Assembly: GCF_000468115.1 (NCBI RefSeq)
Contig: NZ_AVQI01000080.1
Span: 114,707 to 178,706 of the forward strand
DNA length: 64,000 bases
Direction of reading: 5' to 3'
DNA from: Treponema socranskii subsp. socranskii VPI DR56BR1116 = ATCC 35536
Lineage (GTDB): Bacteria > Spirochaetota > Spirochaetia > Treponematales > Treponemataceae
Shown here: positions 8,861 through 17,938 of the stretch, piece by piece
How positions within the stretch are numbered: position 1 is the first letter of the stretch
Layout of the letters: each line of letters opens with the position of its first letter
The notes under the pieces: generated by a model
Database searches by the model: none
What the model saw: the letters and a program-made list of their open reading frames with translations, nothing else
What the model was told of the DNA's origin: nothing
Position numbers and translations under genes: made by a program

Positions 8861-9214
8861 ATGTATTTTGCAGAAAGAGAGAAAGATAATATGGAAGTAT
8901 TATTTTCAGAAATATCAAATAGTAAAAAAAATGATTTTATGTTTTTTTATAGCGATGATTTGATCCTTTCCGTAAAGGTAGAAAATTTTTTTGACAGCGA
9001 CAATGATAAGGATTTTGATTCCGAAAATTATGAAGAATATAATGCGTATGTTGTTCAGATAAAGCAAATTTTAGTTGATAAAAATAATAAATTCAAAGGA
9101 ATAGAACTGTTTGAACTAAATTATAAGAATTTTCCGAAAGAAATAAAAACTGACGACGGACGAATTATTTATCAAAACGCTTCGCAAAGGAAAGTATCGT
9201 GCAATCTTTTATAG
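8861..9214 (+). CDS. AT-rich cassette-like ORF, probably frameshifted near its 3' end
   Basis: 117 codons as read, acidic and Asn/Asp/Lys-rich, not recognised. An internal ATG at 8891 (MEVLFSEISN) is an alternative start. The reading frame ends at 9214, but another frame entered near 9178 continues with a plausible C-terminus (FAKESIVQSFIVIDTF to DILREFV) to a TAA at 9283-9285. That stop lies inside the first core box of the attC-like site, which is where cassette ORFs commonly end. A one-base indel around 9175-9185 is therefore likely. A separate tiny GTG-initiated ORF (9199-9285) is the alternative. Confidence 0.55.
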   Translation: MYFAEREKDNMEVLFSEISNSKKNDFMFFYSDDLILSVKVENFFDSDNDKDFDSENYEEYNAYVVQIKQILVDKNNKFKGIELFELNYKNFPKEIKTDDGRIIYQNASQRKVSCNLL

Positions 9215-9279
9215 TGATAGATACCTTTGAAAAAGAAAAACATACATTTGTAAATGCAGAAGATATTTTAAGAGAATTT

Positions 9280-9344
9280 GTCTAACCCCCGCTTCAACTT
9301 GACAATAAAGACAAGCTTTGATGCAGGTTAAGCGAATGTTAAGT
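9280..9344 (+). other. attC-like integron recombination site
   Basis: The 65-bp site has every architectural part of an attC. R'' box GTCTAAC (9280-9286) fits RYYYAAC. L'' box CGCTTCAACTTG (9290-9301) pairs with L' box CAGGTTAAGCG (9324-9334) as an 11-bp stem that leaves exactly one unpaired base (C9295) in L'', the hallmark extrahelical base. R' box GTTAAGT (9338-9344) fits GTTRRRY. Three-base unpaired spacers separate the R and L boxes on both sides (CCC and AAT). The stop codon of the upstream ORF falls inside R''. No integrase and no second attC are visible in the window, so this would be an isolated (SALIN-type) site. Confidence 0.7.
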
Positions 9345-9374
9345 TGATGTTCGCACAGGGGGAAGCTAAAAAGG

Positions 9375-9460
9375 TATAATAATAACGAGATAAATCATTA
9401 AAAACCGGAAGGATATAGTGTTCCTTCTATCAGCATGTATCTCATCTACAAAAATTAGTA
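9375..9460 (+). ncRNA. Possible small RNA behind a TATAAT box
   Basis: A perfect TATAAT (9375-9380) lies downstream of the attC-like site with no gene following on that strand. The predicted transcript start coincides with the 5' arm of a GAGATA...TATCTC stem that encloses a GAAGGA...TCCTTC hairpin, and a T-rich tract follows. The -35 region is weak. Around it, 9345-9511 has no ORF. The evidence is only structural, so this is a suggestion. Confidence 0.25.
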
Positions 9461-9511
9461 TCTTTTTCTTTTTCATAATGTTCAATCGTTTCGTGACATT
9501 CGCCCTTATAA

Positions 9512-10720
9512 TTATTTTTGTCCTTTCAGCGTTTCCGCGCGTGCCGTTTTTTCTCCTGCGAGGAGGCGCGCTTTATGCACTTTAACGTCGGGGTGTTTTT
9601 TTGCCAAATCGAGGATCGCGTTTTCGACGGCTTCTTTTTTCTTTTCTCCGAAATCGAAGAGCTCTTCCTGGTGCGGCTCCGATGCGCCGCTTATGTGATC
9701 GGCGCCGATTCCGATGAGGCGTATACCGCGCCCCGCTTCGTATTTTTTTTCAAACAGAGCGCATGCTCGCGTATAGAGGTCGTCGATCGACGTTATCTTT
9801 GACGTTGAAGTTTCGCGGGCGGAAACGGTTGTAAAATCTTCGTAGCGTATTTTTACAAAAACGGTTTTGCTCGTATAAGCTTCGCGCCGCATACGGAACA
9901 TGACGGTGTGCGAGAGTTCCATGATTGCGGTTTTTATCGCGTATGTGTCGGTGAGGTCGTATGCGAAAGTTTTTTCGGAACTCAGCGAATGGGAAGCGGC
10001 GTCTCTCATAAAAGTGTCGGGTTCTCTTCCGCGCACGACGTTGTATAAAAAATTGCCTGCGGCTTTTCCGAACAGTACGCAAAGCAGTTCTTCGCTTTTT
10101 TCGCGAAGATCGCGCGCGGTAAAGATGCCCGCTTGATTGATGCGCGAAAGCGTTTTGTGTCCGATGCCCCATATTTTTTTTAGCGGCAGCGAAAGCATAA
10201 AACGCTCTTCGTCTCCCGGTTTAACTTCAAAAAATCCGTCGGGCTTCGACATTTCGGACGCGAGCTTTGCGATGTATTTCGTGCTTGCAAGACCTACCGA
10301 TACGGTGAGTCCCGTCGTATCGCGCACTTCTTTTTTTAAACGGCGCGCGGTTTGTTCGGGATCTCCGAAAAGGAGCTCGGTGCCCGTCAAATCGATAAAA
10401 GCTTCGTCGATGGAAATCTGATCGACGTCGGGAGAATATTCGCGGAATATATCCATGATTCGCGCGGAGACTTCGTGATAGCGCTCATGTCTTCCGTGCA
10501 GGTAGATGCCCGAAGGGCAGAGCCGGTACGCTTCGGCGACGGGCATAGCCGAATGGACGCCGTATACGCGCGCTTCGTAGGATGCGGTCGAAACGACAGC
10601 CCGCCGTTCGCCGGGCAGTCCTCCGACGATCACGGGTTTTCCGCGGAGAGCGGGGTTATCGAGCTGTTCGACGGAAGCAAAAAAGGCGTCGATATCGACG
10701 TGGAGAAAGCGCTTTGTCAT
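9512..10720 (-). CDS. dinB: DNA polymerase IV (Y-family)
   Basis: 402 residues. The palm motif DIDAFFASVEQ (residues 9-19) and the catalytic ISIDEAFIDLT carry the metal-binding acidic residues. Motif GIGHKTLSRINQAGI is the helix-hairpin-helix, and the C-terminus contains QEELFDF, a fit to the QxxLF beta-clamp-binding motif. It performs translesion synthesis during SOS or stress. Its start overlaps the stop of the upstream membrane-protein gene by four bases (ATGA), so the two are translationally coupled. No obvious LexA-type palindrome was noticed. Confidence 0.96.
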   Translation of the reverse strand: MTKRFLHVDIDAFFASVEQLDNPALRGKPVIVGGLPGERRAVVSTASYEARVYGVHSAMPVAEAYRLCPSGIYLHGRHERYHEVSARIMDIFREYSPDVDQISIDEAFIDLTGTELLFGDPEQTARRLKKEVRDTTGLTVSVGLASTKYIAKLASEMSKPDGFFEVKPGDEERFMLSLPLKKIWGIGHKTLSRINQAGIFTARDLREKSEELLCVLFGKAAGNFLYNVVRGREPDTFMRDAASHSLSSEKTFAYDLTDTYAIKTAIMELSHTVMFRMRREAYTSKTVFVKIRYEDFTTVSARETSTSKITSIDDLYTRACALFEKKYEAGRGIRLIGIGADHISGASEPHQEELFDFGEKKKEAVENAILDLAKKHPDVKVHKARLLAGEKTARAETLKGQK

Positions 10721-12708
10721 GAAAAGCCGCCGCTTTTTTGAGAAGGAATGTCGAAAGTGTACGTGCTTTTGACGTATGTGTTTTTTTCGCCTGCTTCGTA
10801 GAGCGCACTCACTTTTACCGTCGTCGAAGCCGAAGTGTCGGCGGTATATACAAAGACGAGCGTTTCGGGCGGGTACGGCGGGATCGCAAAGGTATCGGTG
10901 TTCGTGCCCGTGTCGGAAACATATTCGGAGTCGGAGTAGAGTACGGGATTTTTCGATTCGCCTTCAAGCGTGACGGAGCACAGGACGGCATTTTTTCCAA
11001 GCCGCACGACGAGGCGGCGCGATGTGTCGCCGAAAAAAGTTCTGTCGCTTACGCTGCACGAAATGCGGTTTTCATCCGCCTCTCGTATATCGCTTCTAAA
11101 CGTGAATCGTCTTTCGTCTCCGGTATCGAAGCGGTCGGAAATATAGGTGATCGCCGTAAAAATCAAAGTCGTGATTATTGCGATAGCCGTGAGGGATAGG
11201 ACGGCATTGCGTATGCGCATACCGACAACGGTGAGTGATGTGTTTTGCCACCTTTCGTTCATGCGCGCTATGATGCGGAACCACTGTATTAAAAACGGAA
11301 GAAAGAGAAAGGCGAGGAGTACATTTATCGGAAACGGACTGTATGCGACGGTGCGGAATGCGTTTGCGCGGCCGAAATTAATTATCTGCACGACGTAGGG
11401 CAAAAAGGGTATCCCCATCAGAAAAAAAAGCGCGATAAGGGAACCGGTACGCTTGAACGGCCGCGACAAATACGTAACAACGTATTCCATCGTAAAGAGG
11501 AAAAAAAGCGATATGTCAACGGCGGCAAAGATAAAAATATTGACGACGGAAGCGAGCGTGAGGACATACGCGTAGGCTTGTTTTTTGAGTATGCCTTGCC
11601 GGCGTATTTGAAAAAGGTAGAGAATGGTCACGATGATAAAGGCTGCGGCGACTTTTAGGATGAACTGCACGAGTGTACCGATGCCGAATACATTCGACAA
11701 AAAATGTGTAAATATTTGACTTGCTTGAAACGAAAGAGAAGCGATAAGGGCGGTGAGCGGGATTATGTACCACAAGTGTACTACGTCGCGTCGTATGTTT
11801 TTTCTGTTTTTTTTATCAGCGATAAACGAAAATTCGCAAAGAATAAAAAGACTTACGAATGCGATACCCATAAAACACAGCACTATAAAGCGTTCTCCGA
11901 AATAGGCGATCGATGTGCCGGTCGGAATCAATAGATAGTGTGTGTCCCAGCTTTCCGTTCCTGCCGCCGTGTACGAAAATACAAACGACGTTAAAACCGC
12001 AGCGGCGCTCTCTCCGTCTGAAGGAATTGAAAACGCCGCGCACGGAATTTCGCGTGTAAGAAAAAAAGACGAGCGCTCATCGCTTTCGATGAGGGAGAGG
12101 CGGAAGAGCGAATTGAAGCCTCCTCCGCGAAGTGCATACGTTTCATTGTTTTCATCGCACGCACGGATGAGACGCAGCACGAGCCAATCCGGGGAAATCG
12201 TTCCGCCGCCGCCCGGTTCGATTGCCGCTTTTTCTCCCGTATTGAAATTAAAACACACGGCCGTATAATCGTCCGGAGTTTCGATGTTTTTTGCGAAGAC
12301 GTCGGTGCCCCGTATCTGTGCCATGCTTCGATCGATTGGTTCGTCGCCGTAGGAAAAAAGCAGAATAATATCGCAGTCGTTTTTCAGTTCTTTTAAGCGG
12401 CGTAAAAATGATGTAAAAAAATTACGGCGGACGTACGCGTCTTCCATCGTAAATGCGAGAATGAGAGAAGTGCGCTCATTTGGAGCGGTGCTTTTTTCCG
12501 ATGCGGGAATGCGGGCATAGACGTTGTACGGAAAATCGTTTTGACCGCCCGATACGAGCGGTGCGCTTTGCGCTTTGAAACCGAAAGACGAAAGAAACGA
12601 AGCCGTTTCGCGGCAGAGTTCGCGTCCGATCGGCATGCCTTCGGCTCCGAAAACAGCGGCAGCGAAAATACCGATAAAAAAACACAGTGCCAAGCGCTTC
12701 GTTTTCAT
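10717..12708 (-). CDS. Polytopic membrane protein, function unknown
   Basis: About 663 residues from the ATG at 12708, which opens a good signal peptide (KTKRLALCFFIGIFAAAVFG, cut before AEG); the frame is open 12 codons further upstream, but the segment lacks signal character. Residues about 25-270 form an extracytoplasmic domain. Around eight membrane helices follow (about 275-510), then a hydrophilic C-terminal domain of beta character. The first domain has loose resemblance to M28-type peptidases, but I cannot point to a full zinc ligand set, so activity is not claimed. Coupled by ATGA overlap to dinB. Treponemal lineage-type protein. Confidence 0.75.
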   Translation of the reverse strand: MKTKRLALCFFIGIFAAAVFGAEGMPIGRELCRETASFLSSFGFKAQSAPLVSGGQNDFPYNVYARIPASEKSTAPNERTSLILAFTMEDAYVRRNFFTSFLRRLKELKNDCDIILLFSYGDEPIDRSMAQIRGTDVFAKNIETPDDYTAVCFNFNTGEKAAIEPGGGGTISPDWLVLRLIRACDENNETYALRGGGFNSLFRLSLIESDERSSFFLTREIPCAAFSIPSDGESAAAVLTSFVFSYTAAGTESWDTHYLLIPTGTSIAYFGERFIVLCFMGIAFVSLFILCEFSFIADKKNRKNIRRDVVHLWYIIPLTALIASLSFQASQIFTHFLSNVFGIGTLVQFILKVAAAFIIVTILYLFQIRRQGILKKQAYAYVLTLASVVNIFIFAAVDISLFFLFTMEYVVTYLSRPFKRTGSLIALFFLMGIPFLPYVVQIINFGRANAFRTVAYSPFPINVLLAFLFLPFLIQWFRIIARMNERWQNTSLTVVGMRIRNAVLSLTAIAIITTLIFTAITYISDRFDTGDERRFTFRSDIREADENRISCSVSDRTFFGDTSRRLVVRLGKNAVLCSVTLEGESKNPVLYSDSEYVSDTGTNTDTFAIPPYPPETLVFVYTADTSASTTVKVSALYEAGEKNTYVKSTYTFDIPSQKSGGFS

Positions 12709-12806
12709 GCCGTCAGTGTATTGTATAACGTGTTTACAATGCAAGTCCTATTGTATATAATAATTTAAATATATATTACACAAATGTTAGCGATTGGAAA
12801 AAGAGT

Positions 12807-13973
12807 ATGAGTACGACTGAAAAGAAATTTATGTTCGGTTTGCCGCTGAAAATCATATTGACGGAGGACGGTGCTTCGTATTTTATAAGCCGCAAAAAAA
12901 AGCTTCTCCGTTTCAGGCTTGCCGACAATGCCGACGAATACGGCATCTTCTTTAATAAATTTTCACCTCAGTCTGTCCAACGCATGATTTTGCTCGATTA
13001 CATTTCAAAGATTGAAATATCGACGACCGAATTCGTTTCGGTGCGGCAGGAAGTGATGGATCTTTCGAAGATCATCGTCTATTCGCTGCTCTACAAACAA
13101 TTCGATCGGGAAGTGTATTCGGCGCTGATTAAATGCGCGTGCGTGCGAAAATACAACCGCGCAAATCCCGCGCACCTCATCGATGAAGAGACGTCCATAA
13201 GCGACCGCCAGCTGAAATTGATGCTTTTGAATAAGGATGCGATTATCGCGCAGACGCGGAAACAGATTCTCGATCCGATTTGGCAGAGCATTGTCGATAA
13301 CAAAGGATACTCTGCTGAAGAAAAAAACATCAACCTTTTGATGAGTGAGAAATTTTTAAATCGCTTAGGCCTCATGAATTGGTATATCATCACGTTATTT
13401 TGCAAAAACGAGGGCTTTCCCGAAATCCTCCTTACGGTGCGCAACAAGCTCATCGCGTATATGGAAAAATCGCGGGTCGCCGAATATATTTCCGTGATGA
13501 TTATGGAACTCGCGCTCAACAGCGAAAGCTTAAATATCCGCAAAGAAGCGCGCAATATGTATCAGGGCGTCGACAATATCGACTCGCTCATCCTCGATAC
13601 CGTCATCCGGGAAAAAATTATTAAAGAACTGCAACGTAAGCGCGAACTCGTATTTTTATCGTGGAAACTCGGCGGCGGGGCTTCGTCGATCGGCAGGCAG
13701 GGCAGGCTGCAGATTACGCTGTACAATAAAGACGACGCGTTTCAGGAAATCAAAGAGACGATTGAAGCGAAAAAAACCGTGGATACGAGCAAAAAGACCC
13801 TCATCGATTTTTACCGCGAACTTCCCGAAGGACAGGAGGGCATCGACTTGGGACTCTACTATCTGTCCTATCTCGACGACGCGTGCAAAAAAGTCGGCGT
13901 AAAATTCGAATCGCTCGTGAGCCAATTTACGGCAAGCGATTTGACCGTTATCAATTTGATATTCAATTTTTAG
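12807..13973 (+). CDS. Conserved treponemal hypothetical protein
   Basis: 388-residue soluble protein without signal peptide, rich in charged helices. No family recognised. The AT-rich upstream gap (12709-12806) is shared with the divergent membrane-protein gene and must hold both promoters. It is followed within 3 bases by a lipoprotein gene, then trmB and ligA, so it probably heads a transcription unit running to 17.9 kb. Confidence 0.7.
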   Translation: MSTTEKKFMFGLPLKIILTEDGASYFISRKKKLLRFRLADNADEYGIFFNKFSPQSVQRMILLDYISKIEISTTEFVSVRQEVMDLSKIIVYSLLYKQFDREVYSALIKCACVRKYNRANPAHLIDEETSISDRQLKLMLLNKDAIIAQTRKQILDPIWQSIVDNKGYSAEEKNINLLMSEKFLNRLGLMNWYIITLFCKNEGFPEILLTVRNKLIAYMEKSRVAEYISVMIMELALNSESLNIRKEARNMYQGVDNIDSLILDTVIREKIIKELQRKRELVFLSWKLGGGASSIGRQGRLQITLYNKDDAFQEIKETIEAKKTVDTSKKTLIDFYRELPEGQEGIDLGLYYLSYLDDACKKVGVKFESLVSQFTASDLTVINLIFNF

Positions 13974-13975
13974 CT

Positions 13976-14629
13976 ATGAAATCGTACGCACTCCTTTTTG
14001 CGTTTATCGCTTCTCCGCTTTTTTTTTCCTGTGCGCTTTCGCCGCCGGACGTGCGTTCGGTGCGAGCGGCTTCGGTCTTTGAATATACCGACGACGCTTC
14101 CTATCCGCGTATGCGCCTTGCGGTTTTTACAGAAGCGACAAGCGACGTGAGGAGAGTCGAAAGCATCCGTATCGTATCGAACGAGGCGGGCTGGGAGTGG
14201 AAAGCGGTCGGCGTCGATATTTTCGAATCGGATGCGAAGATGTGGGCGGGCTATACGAATTTCGTTGCTCCCGGCGATACGGCGATCCCGCAAGGAGCGT
14301 ACTCGCTTTTTTATACGGATGCGCTCGGCGATGAGGTGAAAAGCTCTTTTTCCGTTTTTTATCCCGCTTCTCTTTTGCACACGCGAGCAGGGGCTGTAAA
14401 GGATCTGCTCGGTAATGCGGCGGGCGAACGGGTTGCCGTCTACGATGCCCAAGACGTCCTCATCTATTTCGATGCGCGTAAGAGCGAGTGGAGCGGAAAC
14501 GATGCCTTGTGGCAAGAAATGGAAAACGCTTCCCGCATGCGGCTTTGTTTTTTAAATGCGGATAAATCGGTGCTGTGTTTTATGCCCTTTATCGATCGCC
14601 CTGAAATCTCGTCGGCGAGCGGGGAGTAA
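13976..14629 (+). CDS. Putative lipoprotein, function unknown
   Basis: 217 residues. The frame is open further upstream, but the ATG at 13976 starts a classical lipoprotein signal ([18 protein letters not shown]), with the lipobox ending FFSC, so I choose this start. The mature part is beta-rich and unrecognised. It starts two bases after the stop of the preceding gene and ends five bases before trmB. Likely an inner- or outer-membrane-anchored periplasmic protein. Confidence 0.75.
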   Translation: MKSYALLFAFIASPLFFSCALSPPDVRSVRAASVFEYTDDASYPRMRLAVFTEATSDVRRVESIRIVSNEAGWEWKAVGVDIFESDAKMWAGYTNFVAPGDTAIPQGAYSLFYTDALGDEVKSSFSVFYPASLLHTRAGAVKDLLGNAAGERVAVYDAQDVLIYFDARKSEWSGNDALWQEMENASRMRLCFLNADKSVLCFMPFIDRPEISSASGE

Positions 14630-14634
14630 GCGTT

Positions 14635-15336
14635 TTGAACGAGGCGGGCGTATTTGAAGAAAAGCGGCCTTTCCGTGACGTAAAAACCTATGTCGTCAGG
14701 GCGTCGCGCATGACCTCGGCGCAAAAGCGCAATTATGCGGAACTTGCTCCGAAGTGGTGCGTGCCCTACGGGGAATCGCTTATCGATTATGCGTTTCTTT
14801 TCGGAAACGACAATCCCGTCACGATCGAAATCGGTTTCGGCATGGGAAGCGCGACGGCGGAAATCGCTTTTAACAATCCCGATAAAAATTATATCGGCAT
14901 CGAAGTACATAAGCCCGGCATCGGAAAGCTGCTCGGCGAAATCCGATCGCGCAGTTTGGAAAATCTCCGCATCATCGAAGGCGATGCCTCCGCCGTGCTT
15001 TCGAATATGATCGCCGACGCTTCGGTTTCCGCCTTTCACGTATTTTTTCCCGATCCGTGGCCGAAAGAACGTCATCACAAACGGCGTCTCGTGCAGCGGC
15101 CGAGAACCGATCTCTTCGCATCGAAGCTCGAAGAAGGCGGCTATTTTTACATGGTAACCGATTGGAGCGAATACGCGGACTTTGCGCTTTCCGAGCTTGC
15201 CGCAACGGAAGGATTTGTCAACGCGTATGAGGGCTTTGCCGAAAAAAAAGCGTGGCGGCCCGAAACGAAATTCGAAATGCGCGGAAGACGCGAGGCGAGA
15301 GAGATCCGCGAGTTATATTTTATTAAACGACGATGA
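14635..15336 (+). CDS. trmB: tRNA (guanine-N7-)-methyltransferase
   Basis: Makes m7G46 in tRNA using SAM. 233 residues from a TTG start. The SAM-binding motif is [14 protein letters not shown], followed by [12 protein letters not shown], and the family signature [18 protein letters not shown] is present, with the conserved DPWPK. The final TDWSEYA and [15 protein letters not shown] segments also match the family. Seven bases separate it from ligA. Confidence 0.95.
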   Translation: MNEAGVFEEKRPFRDVKTYVVRASRMTSAQKRNYAELAPKWCVPYGESLIDYAFLFGNDNPVTIEIGFGMGSATAEIAFNNPDKNYIGIEVHKPGIGKLLGEIRSRSLENLRIIEGDASAVLSNMIADASVSAFHVFFPDPWPKERHHKRRLVQRPRTDLFASKLEEGGYFYMVTDWSEYADFALSELAATEGFVNAYEGFAEKKAWRPETKFEMRGRREAREIRELYFIKRR

Positions 15337-15342
15337 GGGTGT

Positions 15343-17301
15343 ATGGACGAACTGTTTGCTTCCGATACGGCGGAAGCGCAAAACCGCGCATCGGAAACGG
15401 AGCAAAAAAAGCGCATTGCCGAACTTCAAAAATCGATACGGCGCTATCAAAAATCTTATTATAACGGCGAAGGCGAAATAAGCGATGAAGCGTTCGACGC
15501 GCTGTGGGATGAGCTTAAGTCTCTCAATCCTTCCGATCCGCTCTTAAAAAAGATCGGGCAGGATTCGGGCAATTTCGAAAAAGTCCGACACATCATGCCG
15601 ATGGGAAGCCAGGAAAAAGTCGCAAATCCCGAACAGTTTTTAAGCTGGGCGCAAAAGCACGACTACGGCGAATACCTTGTCGAATACAAACTCGACGGCG
15701 CTTCTCTCGAATTGCAATACAAAAAAGGAAATCTCGTACGCGCCGTAACGCGGGGCGACGGTACGATCGGAGATGACATCACGGCAAACGCAAAAAAGAT
15801 GAAAGGCGTCATCATGACGCTTCCGTGTGCGGAAGACTTTACCGGAGCCGTGCGCGGCGAAGTGATTATGACGCACGGCGTTCACCGCGCGAAATACGGC
15901 GATAAAGCGAATTGCCGAAACGCTGCGAACGGCATCATGAAGCGGAAAGACGGCACGGGAAGCGAAGACTTGGAGATGATCGCATACGACGCGTGGGCGG
16001 CAAAAGGAGAGGCTCCGTTTCGGGACGAAGAGGAAAAAATCGAGTGGCTTTCATCGTGCGGTTTTACCGTCGTGCCCCTTGCAATCTGCAAAACAGCCGA
16101 TGAAGTGGTCGCATATCGTGCGGGCGTCATGGAAAAGAGAAAATCGCTCGACTACGACATAGACGGTCTTGTCGTCAAAGAGCGGACGATCCGCAGGGAC
16201 GATGCGGCGAGAGCGCGCCCCGAACGGCAGATCGCGTTCAAATTCAGTCTCGAAGAAGCGGTGTCCGTCGTCCGCAGCGTCGAATGGAGCAAAAACGGCG
16301 GAACCTATACTCCCGTCGCGATTTTCGATCCCGTAGAACTTGCCGGTACGACCGTGCAGCGCGCAAGCCTTGCAAACCCCGATACGATGCGCGCCCTCGG
16401 CGTTGCAGTCGGTTCATCCGTCGTCGTCGTAAAGCGGGGAGAGATTATTCCGAAAATCGAAAGCGTCGTTCCGAACGAAAATGCGACTTTTCCCGTCGTC
16501 TTTCCGAAAACCTGCGAAACTTGCGGCACTGCTCTCGTCGATGAAGGCTCTCGCCTTTTTTGTCCGAACAAGTCGTGTCCGAAGCGTGTGCTGCACCAGC
16601 TTTTGAAATGGGTGCAAATCGTCGATATCCGCGATTTGGGAGAAACGCTCGTCACTTCTCTTTTTAATGCGGGAAAGCTCTCTTCGATCACCGATATCTA
16701 TTCCCTTACCGTCGATGTGCTCACGCCGTTTTTTTTGAACGAAGAAAGCATCACTGCGGAAAAAGAATCGCTCGGAGCGGCGAAGGTCGTCTCGTCGATC
16801 GGAAACAGGAGACGCATAAGCCTTTCGGCTTTTGTCGCGGGATTCGACATCGAAGGGATAGGGGAAACGATGGCGGAAAAACTCGTCGCCTCGGGTTTCG
16901 ACACGCTCGAAAAACTTTTGCAGGCATCCGAAGCGGACATAGCCGGCGTATACGGTTTTGCCGAAAAGACGGCGAAGATTGCGGTCGAAGGGCTTTCCGA
17001 AAACGCGCTTGAAATGCGTTCCCTCGTTTCTTCCGGGACGATAGCGATCATAGAGCAAAAAGCCGGAGTCTTTGCGGGAAAATCCTTTTGCTTTACCGGA
17101 GAGCTTTCGACGATGAAGAGAGCCGATGCGGAGAGCCTTGTCAAAGAGCGGGGCGGCATTTGCAAATCGTCGGTGACAAAGGATTTATCCTACCTTGTAA
17201 CAAACGATAAAGAAAGCGGTTCGTCGAAAAACGCAAAGGCCGCGAAATTCGGCATCCCCGTTATCGACGAAAAAGAATTTATTAAAATGGCAGAGGGTTA
17301 G
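15343..17301 (+). CDS. ligA: NAD-dependent DNA ligase
   Basis: 652 residues, close to the usual 670. The adenylation-site lysine is K116 in EYKLDGASLE. Motif TRGDGTIGDDITANA follows. A four-cysteine zinc finger is seen (CETC ... CPNKSC), then helix-hairpin-helix repeats (GFDIEGIGETMAEKLVASG) and a C-terminal BRCT domain (about 575-650, GKSFCFTGELSTMKRADAE). Seals nicks during replication and repair. Confidence 0.96.
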   Translation: MDELFASDTAEAQNRASETEQKKRIAELQKSIRRYQKSYYNGEGEISDEAFDALWDELKSLNPSDPLLKKIGQDSGNFEKVRHIMPMGSQEKVANPEQFLSWAQKHDYGEYLVEYKLDGASLELQYKKGNLVRAVTRGDGTIGDDITANAKKMKGVIMTLPCAEDFTGAVRGEVIMTHGVHRAKYGDKANCRNAANGIMKRKDGTGSEDLEMIAYDAWAAKGEAPFRDEEEKIEWLSSCGFTVVPLAICKTADEVVAYRAGVMEKRKSLDYDIDGLVVKERTIRRDDAARARPERQIAFKFSLEEAVSVVRSVEWSKNGGTYTPVAIFDPVELAGTTVQRASLANPDTMRALGVAVGSSVVVVKRGEIIPKIESVVPNENATFPVVFPKTCETCGTALVDEGSRLFCPNKSCPKRVLHQLLKWVQIVDIRDLGETLVTSLFNAGKLSSITDIYSLTVDVLTPFFLNEESITAEKESLGAAKVVSSIGNRRRISLSAFVAGFDIEGIGETMAEKLVASGFDTLEKLLQASEADIAGVYGFAEKTAKIAVEGLSENALEMRSLVSSGTIAIIEQKAGVFAGKSFCFTGELSTMKRADAESLVKERGGICKSSVTKDLSYLVTNDKESGSSKNAKAAKFGIPVIDEKEFIKMAEG

Positions 17302-17309
17302 GGCGAAAT

Positions 17310-17933
17310 ATGGCGCGGGAGAGAACGGCAGGCTATTTTATTTTCAATGCGGTCTTTGCGTCGCTCCTCATTTTATTTATCGTGTTCGCCGTCGGCTTTG
17401 CAAACTGTTTCGGAGCCGCCGAAAGGCTTCCCGCTATCGAGCGCTATGAAATCATGCGGATTTTACTGTATGGGACGAGTACCGGCGCCGACGGTGAAAC
17501 CGTGAGCGCTTCCGTTTCGATTCTCGACACGAGCGGCAACGAATGCGCGCGGATCGAGCGTTCGTGGCGGGGGTCCGCGCTCGCAGTCGATTTTAAAAGC
17601 GCTCAATTTTCGGGCAAGCGTTTTTATTTTCCGTGTGAACTCTACGGCAGGGAAACCGTATCCCCTTCTTCCGCCTTGTTCCGCAGGCGCGGCACGGAAC
17701 TTTTCCGCTATTACAACGAAAACGGACAGTGCATGCTTTTGGGAGCCTCTTCGCCTTTTGAAAGGCGGCGCGATCTGTACGCGCTCGTCCGCTTCGCTTT
17801 CTCTCCGTTTTCCACGTTTGCTTCAGGCTTTTCGAAGGACTATTCGGCGGATCTCGCGCAGTGCCGTTCGGGTGTTTATTACAGCGTCATCGTCGGCACG
17901 GACGGAACGCTGAAAATCGAAGCGACGTATTGA
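17310..17933 (+). CDS. Hypothetical protein with N-terminal membrane anchor
   Basis: 207 residues; residues about 9-33 form one hydrophobic helix (FNAVFASLLILFIVFAVGFA), so it is an anchored or exported protein with the bulk outside the cytoplasm. No recognised domain. It begins 8 bases after ligA and converges on the M23 peptidase gene, with only 5 bases between the stops. Confidence 0.65.
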   Translation: MARERTAGYFIFNAVFASLLILFIVFAVGFANCFGAAERLPAIERYEIMRILLYGTSTGADGETVSASVSILDTSGNECARIERSWRGSALAVDFKSAQFSGKRFYFPCELYGRETVSPSSALFRRRGTELFRYYNENGQCMLLGASSPFERRRDLYALVRFAFSPFSTFASGFSKDYSADLAQCRSGVYYSVIVGTDGTLKIEATY

Positions 17934-17938
17934 CTGTC

